Positions 26,104 to 35,717 of a DNA stretch of 64,000 nucleotides are shown here, in pieces; position 1 is the first letter of the stretch, and each line of letters opens with the position of its first letter. The stretch covers positions 744,001-808,000 of the forward strand of contig CALSRS010000001.1 of the NCBI GenBank assembly GCA_943788815.1, read 5' to 3'. Below the pieces are notes generated by a model. That model saw nothing but the letters and a program-made list of their open reading frames with translations, had not been told where the DNA came from and ran no database searches. Both the position numbers and the translations under genes were made by a program. This stretch comes from an uncultured Gammaproteobacteria bacterium (GTDB taxonomy: Bacteria; Pseudomonadota; Gammaproteobacteria; Eutrophobiales; Eutrophobiaceae).

Positions 26104-26940
26104 ATGATGTTAGTGCTAACACTACTAGTAAGAGACGAAGTAGATATTATCAAGGGGATGTTAGATTATCATCTTGCTAGTGGTGTCGATCACATTATTA
26201 TTACAGACAATGGATCAACGGATGGCACATATGAAATATGTAAGGATTACGAAATTTCTAATGCGATTACATTACTGACTGAATCTCCTTCAGACTTTTC
26301 ACAACATCGCTGGGTCAGTAGAATGGCAAACCTCGCCCATGACAAATTACATGCTGACTGGATCATTCATGCTGACGCTGATGAGCTTTTTCTTCCAGTA
26401 GAACTACATCACAATCTAAAAGAAACATTGAAGAAAATACCGAAAAATATTTCAGTACTGCATGTTCCTAGACATGACTTTGTTTCGATAGAACTGTCAA
26501 TGCAAAATCCCCCGCAAGTTGAGATGATCTATCGAAAAAATACCTCTCTTAATATTAAAGGCAAGCCTTTAACTCCAAAAGTAATTCACCGGGGTTCGCC
26601 AAATGTTATAGTTACACAAGGAAACCATTCTGTGACAGGTGATAATCTTGGTAAACCTACTTTAACTAAAAATTTACTTGTATATCATTATCCCATCCGA
26701 TCGTATCATCAGTTCTATAGTAAAGTATCTAATGGTGGGTCAGGTTACGCCAGAAATAAGGAATTAGGCCCTAACATGGGATTTCATAAACGATATTGGT
26801 ACAATCTTTTGACCAATAATGTGCTAAGTGAGCTGTACTATAAAGAATATTTATTTACACCTGAGAAGCTTGAGCGAGCTATAAAAAATAATGAAATTAT
26901 TGAAGACCGCAGAATTGCTTACATATTTGATGCCATCTAA
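26104..26940 (+). CDS. glycosyltransferase, GT2-like (Glyco_tranf_2_4 type)
   Basis: A 278-residue protein with a GT-A fold N-terminus: LVRDEVDIIKGMLDYHLASG, the nucleotide-sugar site ITDNGSTDGTYE, and the metal-binding HADADELF near residues 97-104. The C-terminal part (VYHYPIRSYHQFYSKVSNGG) is typical of the Glyco_tranf_2_4 group. Acceptor and sugar are unknown. AT-rich like the GT61 gene upstream, from which it is separated by the pseudogene, and probably part of the same acquired block. Confidence 0.85.
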   Translation: MMLVLTLLVRDEVDIIKGMLDYHLASGVDHIIITDNGSTDGTYEICKDYEISNAITLLTESPSDFSQHRWVSRMANLAHDKLHADWIIHADADELFLPVELHHNLKETLKKIPKNISVLHVPRHDFVSIELSMQNPPQVEMIYRKNTSLNIKGKPLTPKVIHRGSPNVIVTQGNHSVTGDNLGKPTLTKNLLVYHYPIRSYHQFYSKVSNGGSGYARNKELGPNMGFHKRYWYNLLTNNVLSELYYKEYLFTPEKLERAIKNNEIIEDRRIAYIFDAI

Positions 26941-27112
26941 TACTGTAGAGGAAATACTTTCATTGCACCGATGACCCAAAATTAACTTTTGAAAGATAGA
27001 ATAAATATATAGAGTCAAATGATTCTTAATGTCCGCTTTTGGCACTATGCCGACCTCAAACACCCCATGATACCTGCCCTTCCCTCGCTATTATCCCAGG
27101 TTAAAACTACTA

Positions 27113-28597
27113 TTATTTTCTGGTTTGCCAATACCGATACACTGGTACTGATACCAATGCGAAAAATGCTAATCCCAGTAATGTTGCTGATATTGGTCGG
27201 GTAAAAAAGATAGCCGGGTCCCCCTGGGAGATCGCCAGTGCTCGGCGGAACTGCTGTTCTGCCATGGGACCCAGGATCATCCCGATTACAGCTGGCGCCA
27301 CCGGAACATCCACCAGACGCATGCAGTAACCCAGTACACCAATCATATACATTAGACCCACATCAAATACCGAGTTATTCAGACTGTAAGTGCCTAAAGT
27401 GGCAAACACCAGGATGCCACCATAAAGATAAGGTGATGGGATCTTCAATAGCCTTGCCCATAATGGCGCAAGTGGTAAATTTAAAATCAACAACATCAAA
27501 TTACCAATATATAAACTGGCAATCAGTCCCCACACCAGATCTGGATTATTAATAAAGATTAGTGGTCCGGGTTGTAGATTAAATTGTTGAAATGCCGCGA
27601 GCATTATCGCCGCAGTCGCTGAGGTAGGCAGACCCAGCGTCAGTAATGGAACCAGTACACCGGCCGCTGCGGCATTATTGGCTGCTTCAGGACCGGCTAC
27701 GCCTTCAATGGCACCTTTGCCAAATTCTTCAGGTTTGGAACTGAGGCGTTTTTCAATGGCATAGGAAAGAAAAGTAGGTATCTCTGCGCCACCCGTTGGC
27801 AGGCCTCCGATAGGAAATCCCAGTAGCGATCCTCGTATCCAGGGTTTCCATGATCGAGATAACTCGTCACGAGATAACCAGGTCCAGCCTTTTACATTAA
27901 TAATCTCTCCAGCACCTTTGGATTGTGATGCCAGGAATAAGGTTTCTCCAACCGCAAAAAGGCCAACGGCAACCACCACGACGTGAATACCGTCTAGCAA
28001 GGGTAATAGACCTAAGGTAAATCTGGCCTGCCCGGTCTGTAGATCAATGCCGATCACACCCAGGGCAAGCCCAAGAAACAAACTGAGTAAACCACGAGAA
28101 GGGGTTTTACCTAACACCGAAGAAATAGTCGTAAACCCCAGCGCGATAAGCGCAAAATATTCGGCCGGTCCAAATACCAGCGCCATGTCCGCAAGGGCCG
28201 GCGCAGCAAAGGTTAATGCGATGGTCCCGATGGTCCCTGCCACAAAGGATCCGATGGCAGCCGTTGCCAGCGCTGCAGAGGCACGACCGGAGCGCGCCAT
28301 TTTATTGCCTTCCAGTGCGGTGATAATGCTGCCGGATTCACCCGGTGTATTTAACAAGATAGAGGTTGTTGACCCACCATACATCCCGCCATAGTAGATA
28401 CCAGCAAACATAATAAATGCAGAGACCGGATTGAGGCTGTAAGTCACTGGTAATAACAATGCAACTGTTAAGGCTGGGCCTATGCCAGGCAATATACCCA
28501 CTGCGGTACCCAGCAATACACCTACGAACGCCCATAACAAGTTATCCCATTGCAGGGCAATACTAAAACCATCCATGAGTAAGCCCAATGATTCCAT
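27113..28597 (-). CDS. tctA: tripartite tricarboxylate transporter, large permease TctA
   Basis: A 494-residue TctA-type permease from ATG 28597. The longer frame to 28795 is rejected because the ATG at 28597 overlaps the tctB stop (ATGTAATGG). Family hallmarks are [40 protein letters not shown] and the second [20 protein letters not shown]. About eleven helices. With TctB and the binding protein TctC it imports carboxylates using an ion gradient. It is the last gene of the tcu-tct operon, which indicates tricarballylate or citrate-like substrates. Confidence 0.93.
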   Translation of the reverse strand: MESLGLLMDGFSIALQWDNLLWAFVGVLLGTAVGILPGIGPALTVALLLPVTYSLNPVSAFIMFAGIYYGGMYGGSTTSILLNTPGESGSIITALEGNKMARSGRASAALATAAIGSFVAGTIGTIALTFAAPALADMALVFGPAEYFALIALGFTTISSVLGKTPSRGLLSLFLGLALGVIGIDLQTGQARFTLGLLPLLDGIHVVVVAVGLFAVGETLFLASQSKGAGEIINVKGWTWLSRDELSRSWKPWIRGSLLGFPIGGLPTGGAEIPTFLSYAIEKRLSSKPEEFGKGAIEGVAGPEAANNAAAAGVLVPLLTLGLPTSATAAIMLAAFQQFNLQPGPLIFINNPDLVWGLIASLYIGNLMLLILNLPLAPLWARLLKIPSPYLYGGILVFATLGTYSLNNSVFDVGLMYMIGVLGYCMRLVDVPVAPAVIGMILGPMAEQQFRRALAISQGDPAIFFTRPISATLLGLAFFALVSVPVYRYWQTRK

Positions 28598-29058
28598 TAC
28601 ATTATCCCTGCTAATATTCCCTCGGGGAGCACGAGGCCAAGACCACTGGTAAATATATAGTAAACGATTACCGCTAAGACTAATCCGACTCCAGCATCTC
28701 TCAATGGCCGTGTGCTTTTGAACGCGCGAGATATCATGACAAACAGCAAGGTAACGGCAAGGACAAATCCCAGTGGTTCCAGGGTAAGGACACACAGAAT
28801 CAAGCCAGATGCGATATAGACCAGCGGGAAAATTTCTATTGATAATGCCTGGGTGTCGTGCCGTTGCTGCCAGGACTCAAGCAACATCATTAAAGAGGTG
28901 ATTAGTAAGCCGGCAGCAATCAAGTAGGGGAAGAAACGTGGACCGATACGATCATAACCTGATCCCAGATTAATATCACCGCTACCATACAAAAGGTAAA
29001 GTCCCAGAACAATAACCGAGACGGCAAAGCCGGTTTCAATACGAGTTTGACGATTCAA
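28597..29058 (-). CDS. tctB: tripartite tricarboxylate transporter, small permease TctB
   Basis: A 153-residue four-helix protein of the TctB family: [15 protein letters not shown] first, [20 protein letters not shown], and a C-terminal [19 protein letters not shown]. The TctB subunit pairs with TctA in the membrane. The stop overlaps the tctA start by one base. It follows tctC after 41 bp. Confidence 0.88.
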   Translation of the reverse strand: MNRQTRIETGFAVSVIVLGLYLLYGSGDINLGSGYDRIGPRFFPYLIAAGLLITSLMMLLESWQQRHDTQALSIEIFPLVYIASGLILCVLTLEPLGFVLAVTLLFVMISRAFKSTRPLRDAGVGLVLAVIVYYIFTSGLGLVLPEGILAGIM

Positions 29059-29099
29059 CGCTTTATTGTACTAAGGTAAACTAATTCACTAACTGACGA

Positions 29100-30140
29100 T
29101 TACTGGACCAGACCTATTGATCGCAATACGGCATCCACGCGCACCGCTTCATTTTGGAGAAAGGCCTCGTATTCAGGTCCTTTCATGTAGAGATCGATCC
29201 AGTTATTTCTTACCAGGGCATCTCGCCACGTCTGAGTGTTATAGATCTGATCGACTATTGAAACCAGTTCCGCCTTTTGTTGTTCGGAGATCCCCGGAGG
29301 TGCGGCGACTGCACGCCAGTTTGCCAGAGTCACATCTACACCCTGTTCCACAAAAGTAGGAATATCGAGACCTTCAACCCGGTCCTCACTGGATAATGCC
29401 AGTGCCCGAAGGCGCCCAGATTCTATAAAGGCCTGCAATTCCGCAAAACCATTTATCCCTGCCGCCACATGGCTACCCAGTAATGACGCTAATGACTCAC
29501 CACCACCAGAATGTGGCAGATAATTTATAAGGGACACATCCACGCCCACAGCCTGGGCAAGTAAACCGGCCAGCATGTGATCGCTCCCGCCAGCAGATCC
29601 GCCAGCAATAGACATGGCCCCCGGGTCTAGTTTCCAGGCCTCTATAAAATCTGCAAGTGTCTGATAAGGTGAATCTGCAGGAACCACCATGACCTCGTAT
29701 TCTCCAATTAAACGGGCAATGGGTGTCACTTGATCCAGTGTCACAGCAGACTGGTTTGTGAGAATAGCACCCATCATGATCAAGCCGGTCACCATGAAAT
29801 AATTATTATTGGCCTGCTGTGAATTCACAACCTGCGCCAGGCCGATGGTTCCTCCTGCACCGGGGACATTCACTACCTGAACATTTCTTAACAAGTTATT
29901 TTCCTGAATGACCGCCTGCAAGGTGCGTGCGGTCTGGTCCCAACCACCACCGGGGGCGGCGGGCGCCATAATGGTGATAGAGCGCTCTGACGCTGGTGAC
30001 AGTGCCATAGGTTCCGTCATTATGTTGCTTGAATCAGCGCTTACCTGCGGTTCAGGCATATCTTGATTACATCCAATCAATATCGTCAAACATAAAATCA
30101 GTACTGTTGATAAACAGGTACGCATGATCCCTGTACTCAT
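29100..30140 (-). CDS. tctC: tripartite tricarboxylate transporter substrate-binding protein (Bug family)
   Basis: A 346-residue lipoprotein: signal with lipobox ILIGCNQ, then a Bug-type mature domain with APAAPGGGWDQTARTLQ, VVNVPGAGGTIGLAQVV and GGSAGGSDHMLAGLLAQ. It captures the substrate in the periplasm. The start overlaps the tcuB stop by four bases (ATGA), so it is coupled to the tricarballylate genes. That position strongly suggests tricarballylate or a related tricarboxylate as ligand. Confidence 0.9.
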   Translation of the reverse strand: MSTGIMRTCLSTVLILCLTILIGCNQDMPEPQVSADSSNIMTEPMALSPASERSITIMAPAAPGGGWDQTARTLQAVIQENNLLRNVQVVNVPGAGGTIGLAQVVNSQQANNNYFMVTGLIMMGAILTNQSAVTLDQVTPIARLIGEYEVMVVPADSPYQTLADFIEAWKLDPGAMSIAGGSAGGSDHMLAGLLAQAVGVDVSLINYLPHSGGGESLASLLGSHVAAGINGFAELQAFIESGRLRALALSSEDRVEGLDIPTFVEQGVDVTLANWRAVAAPPGISEQQKAELVSIVDQIYNTQTWRDALVRNNWIDLYMKGPEYEAFLQNEAVRVDAVLRSIGLVQ

Positions 30141-31252
30141 GACTTTCTCCCCTCTTTTGTAAATCGTATTAATGCGCCAAAGCGATAAATACCGTGGACA
30201 AATTTTCCGTATGGCATAGTCAAAAATAAACCCATAACCAATCCCAGGTGCACCAGTAGCAACATCCCCATCCAGGATGTTTCTCTTAAGATCATTAACA
30301 ATAATCCTGTCACGCTGATCAGCAACAACAACACAAGTAATGTGGTATCTGAACTGGATTGCATCTCATCAGCAGGCTTTTTATCGCGGATATTTTTTAG
30401 ATATAAAAGCCCAGATGGACCGATTATCAACCCCACTCCGCCAAGGGTACCGAGAATAACTGGAAGACTCAACATGGAATACGGCGCAGGCCAGTTGAAG
30501 AGGTAATGATAAATTGTTGCGACGCTGGTGGCAGCAAAACACAGCATAAATCCATAAAAGGTAAAATGATGAAAGTATCGCCTCATAAGTGATGGAGAAT
30601 CATTTGGGTAAGTGCAGCCATCCCCACTACTCCCGAGATATTTAAGGCTCAGAGCATGTTTGAGTGCCTGTTTCACATCAGTCCAATTCGACAGTGGCGT
30701 TTCATCATCATGCATATCAAGCTTAAAATTTTTCCACCCAAGAAAAAAAGCCACCAGCACAAATATGCCCACCATGCCAAATCCACTCGCCATAACGGTG
30801 TGCGAAACCACCTGATAAAATGCTCCTTGTTCATCAGTATAGGCCTGAGTCAGGGCATCAACACCTTTCTCATATATTCCAAAAATAATAAACAAAATGG
30901 GAATAATAATCATAGATACGATTAAGGTATAAACAGGGTGTGTGAATATTTTACCGAAGCTTGCAGGCCAGGCGTAGTGCTCGTAACTATCTCGCCTAAT
31001 TCGAGTGAGAATTTTAGGGACATTGATCTTGAATTCATGAGGAGGTGAATACTGACATGCATAGTAACATTCACGACAATCATGACAGAGGTTTGCCAGA
31101 TAGCGTAAATCCCCATCGGCGAAAGAGAGTCTCTTTTCCATCGCCGGAAAGACGGCACAGAATCCTTCACAGTAACGACAGGCATTACAAATATTCATGA
31201 CCCTTTCACCTTCAGTCATTAAGGATTGATTCTCCTCTGTCTTATCTTGCAT
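30137..31252 (-). CDS. tcuB: tricarballylate utilization iron-sulfur membrane protein TcuB
   Basis: About 371 residues from ATG 31252, which overlaps the tcuA end by 11 bp; the frame extends to 31285. Two ferredoxin-like cysteine clusters are present, CNACRYCEGFC and CHDCRECYYACQ, followed by about six helices with several conserved His. TcuB reoxidises the flavin of TcuA and passes electrons to the quinone pool. The order tcuA-tcuB matches enterobacterial tcu operons. Confidence 0.9.
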   Translation of the reverse strand: MQDKTEENQSLMTEGERVMNICNACRYCEGFCAVFPAMEKRLSFADGDLRYLANLCHDCRECYYACQYSPPHEFKINVPKILTRIRRDSYEHYAWPASFGKIFTHPVYTLIVSMIIIPILFIIFGIYEKGVDALTQAYTDEQGAFYQVVSHTVMASGFGMVGIFVLVAFFLGWKNFKLDMHDDETPLSNWTDVKQALKHALSLKYLGSSGDGCTYPNDSPSLMRRYFHHFTFYGFMLCFAATSVATIYHYLFNWPAPYSMLSLPVILGTLGGVGLIIGPSGLLYLKNIRDKKPADEMQSSSDTTLLVLLLLISVTGLLLMILRETSWMGMLLLVHLGLVMGLFLTMPYGKFVHGIYRFGALIRFTKEGRKS

Positions 31253-32630
31253 GCTTGGCTGCCTGTTTTCCTGATATGCGCCCAAATGTCGTGCCTATGG
31301 TCATACCCAGACCAGCGAGATAACCTTTACCAAGGATATTTCCTGCCATGATCTCACCGGCCGCATAAATATTAGAGATTTCTTCATTATTAAATTTTAC
31401 CTGTGCATCTTCATTGACCACGACGCCCATATAAGTAAAGGTAATGCCAGGTCTTAGTGGATAGGCCATAAAGGGTGGCGTATCGATCGTTGTCGCCCAA
31501 TGGCTTTTTTCTGGGGTCGAACCCCTGGTATAACAATTATCCAGGATAGTATGATCAAAGCTGCCGGTTTGAACCGTAGCGTTGTATTGATTGATCGTAT
31601 CTTTTAATGCCTCTGCATTTAATGAGAGTAAGTTTGCAAGTTCCTCAAGCGTTCCCCCTGTCACCGGGGGCGTCAATGGCGGCAAAAATAGACCATGGGA
31701 TTTCTTATCAATAATGGCATAGGCAATTTGATCGGGTTGCGCCGCAATCAACCTGCCCCAGATAGCATAACGTTTTGGCCAAAAATTCTCGCCCTCATCA
31801 TAAAAACGTTTTGCCTCCTTGTTGACGACAATACCTAATGACACGCAATCCACCCGACTGACAATACCAGCATCAAATTTAGGGGCGCGTGCATCTACGG
31901 CAATCGCATGACACTGGTCGGGATCGCCGGTAATAACCGCACCGGCATCCATCAATAAACGTAAGATTTTTCCATCATCGAAAGGACTGCCACGAATTAT
32001 AAAATTATCTGCTGCTGGCCCCCACGCCTCACGTAACCATTCGATATTTGCCTGAAATCCACCTGAGGCGACCACCAGGGCATTGGCCTTAATATCTCTA
32101 CTTTTGTTTTGATTTTTTGTGGTGACTGATTGGAAGGTTCCATTGTCTATATTGATGTGGGTGACAGGCGAGTCATAAATAACATCAATGCCAATACTTG
32201 AAGCCTTGCGATAGTAGCTGTTTAACATGGCCTTACCTCCGCCCAGGAAGAAGGCATTGGTACGGGAAAGTTGCAAGGTACCGCCAAGAGCAGGTTGAAA
32301 CCGCACACCTTGTTCCCTCATCCATCTGAAACACTCACCTGACTCTCGTATGGTCAACTTTGCCAGGTGTTCATTCGTCTTGCCACCTGTGACCTGTTGC
32401 AAGTCTTCCCAGAATTCAGATTCTGCATAACTTTCCTGCAAGACTTCCAGGGGTTGATCGTGCATGCACCTTAGATTTCGTACATGACGACTATTCCCAC
32501 CACGCGAGTGTTCCGGTGCAGCTTCGATGACCAGAACAGTCGCACCGCTTTCCCTGGCAGTCAATGCGGCGCTCATGCCGGCATTACCTCCACCAATTAC
32601 AATGACGTCATATTTTGTCTTTATAGACAT
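31242..32630 (-). CDS. tcuA: FAD-dependent tricarballylate dehydrogenase TcuA
   Basis: A 462-residue flavoprotein of the fumarate-reductase/succinate-dehydrogenase family: dinucleotide-binding VIGGGNAGMSAALTARESGA at residues 11-30, then GGNSRHVRNLRCMHD, and a C-terminal TPPFMAYPLRPGITFTYMG with GEIMAGNILGKGYLAG. TcuA oxidises tricarballylate to cis-aconitate. First gene of the five-gene minus-strand operon; the promoter must lie between 32631 and the IS at 32830. Confidence 0.92.
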   Translation of the reverse strand: MSIKTKYDVIVIGGGNAGMSAALTARESGATVLVIEAAPEHSRGGNSRHVRNLRCMHDQPLEVLQESYAESEFWEDLQQVTGGKTNEHLAKLTIRESGECFRWMREQGVRFQPALGGTLQLSRTNAFFLGGGKAMLNSYYRKASSIGIDVIYDSPVTHINIDNGTFQSVTTKNQNKSRDIKANALVVASGGFQANIEWLREAWGPAADNFIIRGSPFDDGKILRLLMDAGAVITGDPDQCHAIAVDARAPKFDAGIVSRVDCVSLGIVVNKEAKRFYDEGENFWPKRYAIWGRLIAAQPDQIAYAIIDKKSHGLFLPPLTPPVTGGTLEELANLLSLNAEALKDTINQYNATVQTGSFDHTILDNCYTRGSTPEKSHWATTIDTPPFMAYPLRPGITFTYMGVVVNEDAQVKFNNEEISNIYAAGEIMAGNILGKGYLAGLGMTIGTTFGRISGKQAAKHAR

Positions 32631-32875
32631 GTAAATTTTATTGAATATTTAAGGTTGAAATTACATTAATCATATCATTTTTAATGGCTGAATATTCGTA
32701 ATGTTACCCACTTATAAACCAATCACCTAAAGCTTTACCTTGCCAAATAATATAAAATTTAATCTTCTAAATAATCTATTAAGATACTGTATCCCGTCAA
32801 AGCATATGAGACAGAATTGAGCTGATTTCTAAGAGAGACTTCTGATAAGTTAAACTTATAAATAGGAGTCTCATT

Positions 32876-33235
32876 ATGAGCAATAATAGCGAGAAATTAG
32901 TTAAAGATATACGTCGTCGTACCCGTAAGAAGTATTCCTCTGAAGAAAAGATCCGAATTGTACTGGAAGGGATGCGTGGAGAAGAAAGCATTGCCGAGCT
33001 GTGTCGCCGTGAAGGATTGAATCAAAACGTGTATTACCGCTGGAGTAAGGAGTTCCTGGAAGCGGGTAAACAGCGTCTGGCGGGCGATATAAAACGGGAA
33101 GCAAACTCCACTGAAGTGACCGACCTGAAGAAAGAAAATGACCAGCTCAAACGCCTGGTGGCTGACATCATGCTGAAGAACGAGGTACTTAAAAAAAGTG
33201 TGCTTGGCTTGGAGTCGACCTGGGAAGACGAATGA
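32876..33235 (+). CDS. IS3-family transposase OrfA
   Basis: A 119-residue helix-turn-helix protein (RKKYSSEEKIRIVLEGMRGE, then SIAELCRREGLNQNVYYRWS) with a C-terminal leucine-zipper-like coiled coil (DLKKENDQLKRLVADIMLKN). It binds the terminal repeats. Near its end is the slippery run A7G at 33191-33198. A -1 shift there leads through an open frame into orfB, so an OrfAB fusion transposase can be made, as in other IS3 members. Confidence 0.93.
   Translation: MSNNSEKLVKDIRRRTRKKYSSEEKIRIVLEGMRGEESIAELCRREGLNQNVYYRWSKEFLEAGKQRLAGDIKREANSTEVTDLKKENDQLKRLVADIMLKNEVLKKSVLGLESTWEDE
33191..33198 (+). promoter_or_regulatory. programmed -1 frameshift site of the IS3-family transposase
   Basis: The sequence AAAAAAAG in the end of orfA is a classic slippery site. 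The -1 frame after it reads KCAWLGVDLGRRMS without a stop and joins orfB. orfB is in the -1 frame relative to orfA. Confidence 0.7.
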
Positions 33236-34218
33236 GTCTTTCAGCAGCTGAAAAGCTGGAAGTGATCCGCTTGGTAGAGGCGTCGGAATTACCCGTGAAA
33301 CGCACTCTGGCCGAGTTAGGTGTGAGCCGCAGCAGTTTCTATCGTTGGTATCGGCAATACCTGGATGATGGTCCAGAGGGCCTGGAGCCAGATAATCGGT
33401 CCCCGAGACAGTTCTGGAATAAGATACCTGAGATGGTGAAGGAGCAGTGTCTGGAGCTCGCGTTACAGTACCCTGACAAATCGCCTCGGGAACTTGCCTG
33501 GACCATCACCGATGAGCACAACTACTTCATCTCGGAATCCAGCGTTTATCGACTGTTAAAGCAGTACGATCTCATTACCAGTCCTGCTTATATCCTGATG
33601 CAAGCGGGTGATTCGTTTCAGAATCCAACACGACGAGTCAACGAGCTTTGGCAGACTGACTTCACCTACTTTCGTATTGTTGGTTGGGGGTGGTATTACC
33701 TGTCCACTGTTCTAGATAATTACTCCCGCTACATCATTGCCTGGAAGTTAACAACCAGCATGGCAGCTGATGACGTGAAGCAGACGCTGGATGCGGCGAT
33801 TGAGACCACGGGAGTCAACGAGATAACGGTCAAACACCGACCTCGCTTACTGAGTGATAACGGGCCTTGTTATATCTCCTCGGAATTGAAGGATTATCTG
33901 AGTAAATATCAGATGCAACACACCCGTGGCGCACCGTACCATCCCATGACACAAGGCAAGATAGAGCGATATCACCGCTCCATGAAGAACGTCGTGAAGC
34001 TGGAGCACTATTATTATCCGTGGGAACTCGAACATGCTATCCGGCAATTTGTACAATACTACAATCATGAACGTTACCATGAGTCACTTGATAATATTAC
34101 GCCGGCAGATATGTATTTTGGCCGCTATCATGAAATTATGGATAGAAGAACCATTATCAAATACGAAACATTACAACAGAGGAGAAAGGAAAATTTAAGA
34201 ATATATATAAATCAGTGA
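33232..34218 (+). CDS. IS3-family transposase OrfB (integrase core)
   Basis: A 328-residue DDE recombinase with N-terminal HTH (KRTLAELGVSRSSFYRWYRQ) and an rve catalytic core. The DDE residues appear in WQTDFTYF, LLSDNGPCY and GKIERYHRSMK. The ATG overlaps the orfA stop by four bases. Full length with no internal stop, so the element could still be active. Confidence 0.93.
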   Translation: MSLSAAEKLEVIRLVEASELPVKRTLAELGVSRSSFYRWYRQYLDDGPEGLEPDNRSPRQFWNKIPEMVKEQCLELALQYPDKSPRELAWTITDEHNYFISESSVYRLLKQYDLITSPAYILMQAGDSFQNPTRRVNELWQTDFTYFRIVGWGWYYLSTVLDNYSRYIIAWKLTTSMAADDVKQTLDAAIETTGVNEITVKHRPRLLSDNGPCYISSELKDYLSKYQMQHTRGAPYHPMTQGKIERYHRSMKNVVKLEHYYYPWELEHAIRQFVQYYNHERYHESLDNITPADMYFGRYHEIMDRRTIIKYETLQQRRKENLRIYINQ

Positions 34219-34250
34219 AACAAGACTATAATAGTTAAAAGTCTCTCTTA

Positions 34251-34600
34251 ACATTTACGCTATTTTGTCCCAAATCTTTTGACGACTTACAGTTGCACTC
34301 TGTAAGATACTTGAATTTCCTCCTATGAATAGGGATTATATTGAATTATTAATCGGAACAGATGTGGTTAAAGGCGAATTATTAAGAGCCTCTGAAAGGG
34401 GGCATATACCATCTATGCATTCAGATCATTTATTGTCTTTACTAGTGCCTTTACCTCCTTTGGCGGAGCAGTCTAGAATTATAGACAAGGTTAACGAACT
34501 TATTGCGATCTGCGATGAACTCAATGACAAAATTAATGATGCACAAACCACGCAGGTTCAGCTTGCTGATGCCATTGTTGAACAGGCTGTTAACTATTAG
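34251..34600 (+). pseudogene. hsdS: 3' remnant of type I restriction specificity gene (hsdS)
   Basis: Readable from ATG 34325: HIPSMHSDHLLSLLVPLPPLAEQSRIIDKVNELIAICDELNDKI is the C-terminal end of an HsdS target-recognition subunit (PLPPLAEQ-x-RI followed by the coiled-coil spacer). Between the IS end and 34324 a neighbouring frame reads DDLQLHSVRYLNFLL, which also suits HsdS, so a one-base shift near 34322 is present as well. More than three quarters of the gene is missing and no hsdM or hsdR is nearby. The IS abuts the broken end. Confidence 0.75.
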
Positions 34601-34605
34601 CAGTT

Positions 34606-35139
34606 ATGGCCGTATTGGTTGAAGCAATTTCAGTAGTGATTAAAGCAGAGTCACTTCTAAAAGCCTTCAATGATGACTGGGAAGGTTTCAAAGCTATTGT
34701 ACCTAATCAAACTCTTTGTGCCGATAATGAACTCGTGCGCGTGGGTTTCATGACTCCTGACGATGTAGAATCATTTATAAAAAAACTCGAAGGATTTGGT
34801 CTGATTTATACTGAGTCTGGAAAATCGATTGATATCGCAGTGGTTGACCAGATAAAAGGGCCAACAAACAAATGTGATTGGTTAGAGTTTGGCCACGTGA
34901 ATATGAATAATGATGGCGAAAGGGTTGCAACCTGTCGTTTAGTTAACAGTAATTTGATGGAAATTGTCACGCCAGATGAATGGGAATATGAAAACTCACT
35001 TAGTTGTTCCTATGGATTTGTGCCAACGGAGCATAAAGATAAAGGCTTAAAATATTTAAGGCATGAAAATGGACTAGATGTTTACCTTAACCCGGTTACC
35101 GGGGAAGAAGTATTTGTAGGCCGTACGGGTGATTTATAA
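34606..35139 (+). CDS. uncharacterised protein next to the hsdS remnant
   Basis: A 177-residue soluble acidic protein I cannot assign. The C-terminal half has EYENSLSCSYGFVPTEHKD and YLNPVTGEEVFVGRTGD; the N-terminus (VEAISVVIKAESLLKAFNDD) looks helical. It starts 5 bp after hsdS, so it was probably carried in the same unit. No signal peptide or membrane segment. It may be an accessory protein of the lost restriction locus, but that is only context. Confidence 0.65.
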   Translation: MAVLVEAISVVIKAESLLKAFNDDWEGFKAIVPNQTLCADNELVRVGFMTPDDVESFIKKLEGFGLIYTESGKSIDIAVVDQIKGPTNKCDWLEFGHVNMNNDGERVATCRLVNSNLMEIVTPDEWEYENSLSCSYGFVPTEHKDKGLKYLRHENGLDVYLNPVTGEEVFVGRTGDL

Positions 35140-35163
35140 TTTTTAAAGGCGCATAAAAAGCAC

Positions 35164-35660
35164 TTATGCACGAATAGATATTACCTCAGCACCTTTCTTT
35201 AACTTATCTAGATAATCAGCCCATTTCTGCATCATTTTCTTTCTTTCAGGCAAGTGTGCTGTTCTGTTATACGCTCGACCATTCGGGTCACTAACCGCAT
35301 GGGCAAGTTGATGTTCAATTAAATCGACACGAAATTCTAATACTTCATCCAAGATGGTTCTCGCCATTGCCCTGAATCCATGGCCTGTCATTTGTTCTTT
35401 TGGTATTCCCATGCTCCGAAATGCTGCGAGGATTGCATTGTTGCTCATAGGTCGCTTCCATGATCTTGCACTTGGAAAGATTTAAATACCTTTTCCTGTT
35501 ATGGGTTTTATTTCTTCTAGTATTTCTATTGTCTGTGTTAAAAGCGGAACTATATGAGGTGTGATTGTTTTCGTTACTGTAAATCACAATTCAGCATTTT
35601 CTAGGTCAATGTCTTCCCATCTGGCTTGACGAATTTCACCTGGGCGTATATAGAGTCGTA
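35164..35660 (-). pseudogene. tyrosine integrase pseudogene (P4-like, C-terminal part)
   Basis: One minus-strand frame reads LYIRPGEIRQARWEDIDLEN, a TGA at 35584-35586, HIVPLLTQTIEILEEIKPIT, a TAA at 35482-35484, then SNNAILAAFRSMGIPKEQMT with HGFRAMARTIL, QLAHAV and YNRTAHLPERKKMM to the stop at 35164. These are the Arg, His-x2-Arg and Tyr regions of P4-type integrases. The N-terminal DNA-binding domain is missing. Two stops and truncation make it non-functional. It points toward the tRNA-Ser gene, the usual place for an island integrase. Confidence 0.85.
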
Positions 35661-35717
35661 TATAGGAATTGATTAAAAATATATATTTCTTATTTTACTT
35701 ATAGTTACTAAAGTAAT

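Larger units (their letters stand above)
32830..34250 (+). mobile_element. IS3-family insertion sequence, apparently complete
   Basis: Imperfect terminal inverted repeats start with TAAGAGAGACTT at 32830 and end with AAGTCTCTCTTA at 34250, enclosing orfA and orfB in the -1 frame relation usual for IS3. Total 1421 bp. The right end reads on to ...TTAACA; I could not define a target duplication, and the hsdS remnant on the right has no counterpart on the left, so a deletion next to the IS is likely. Confidence 0.8.

Noticed and set aside
27019-27204. Small plus-strand gene reading MILNVRFWHYADLKHP
   Set aside because: The sequence is a translation of the common TGTCCGCTTTTGGCAC repeat and the antisense of the tctA end.
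27113-28795. 560-residue version of tctA
   Set aside because: The extra 66 residues overlap tctB in another frame and do not look like membrane protein; ATG 28597 overlaps the tctB stop as expected.
35345-35587. Separate 80-residue gene on the minus strand
   Set aside because: It is an out-of-frame reading of the integrase pseudogene.
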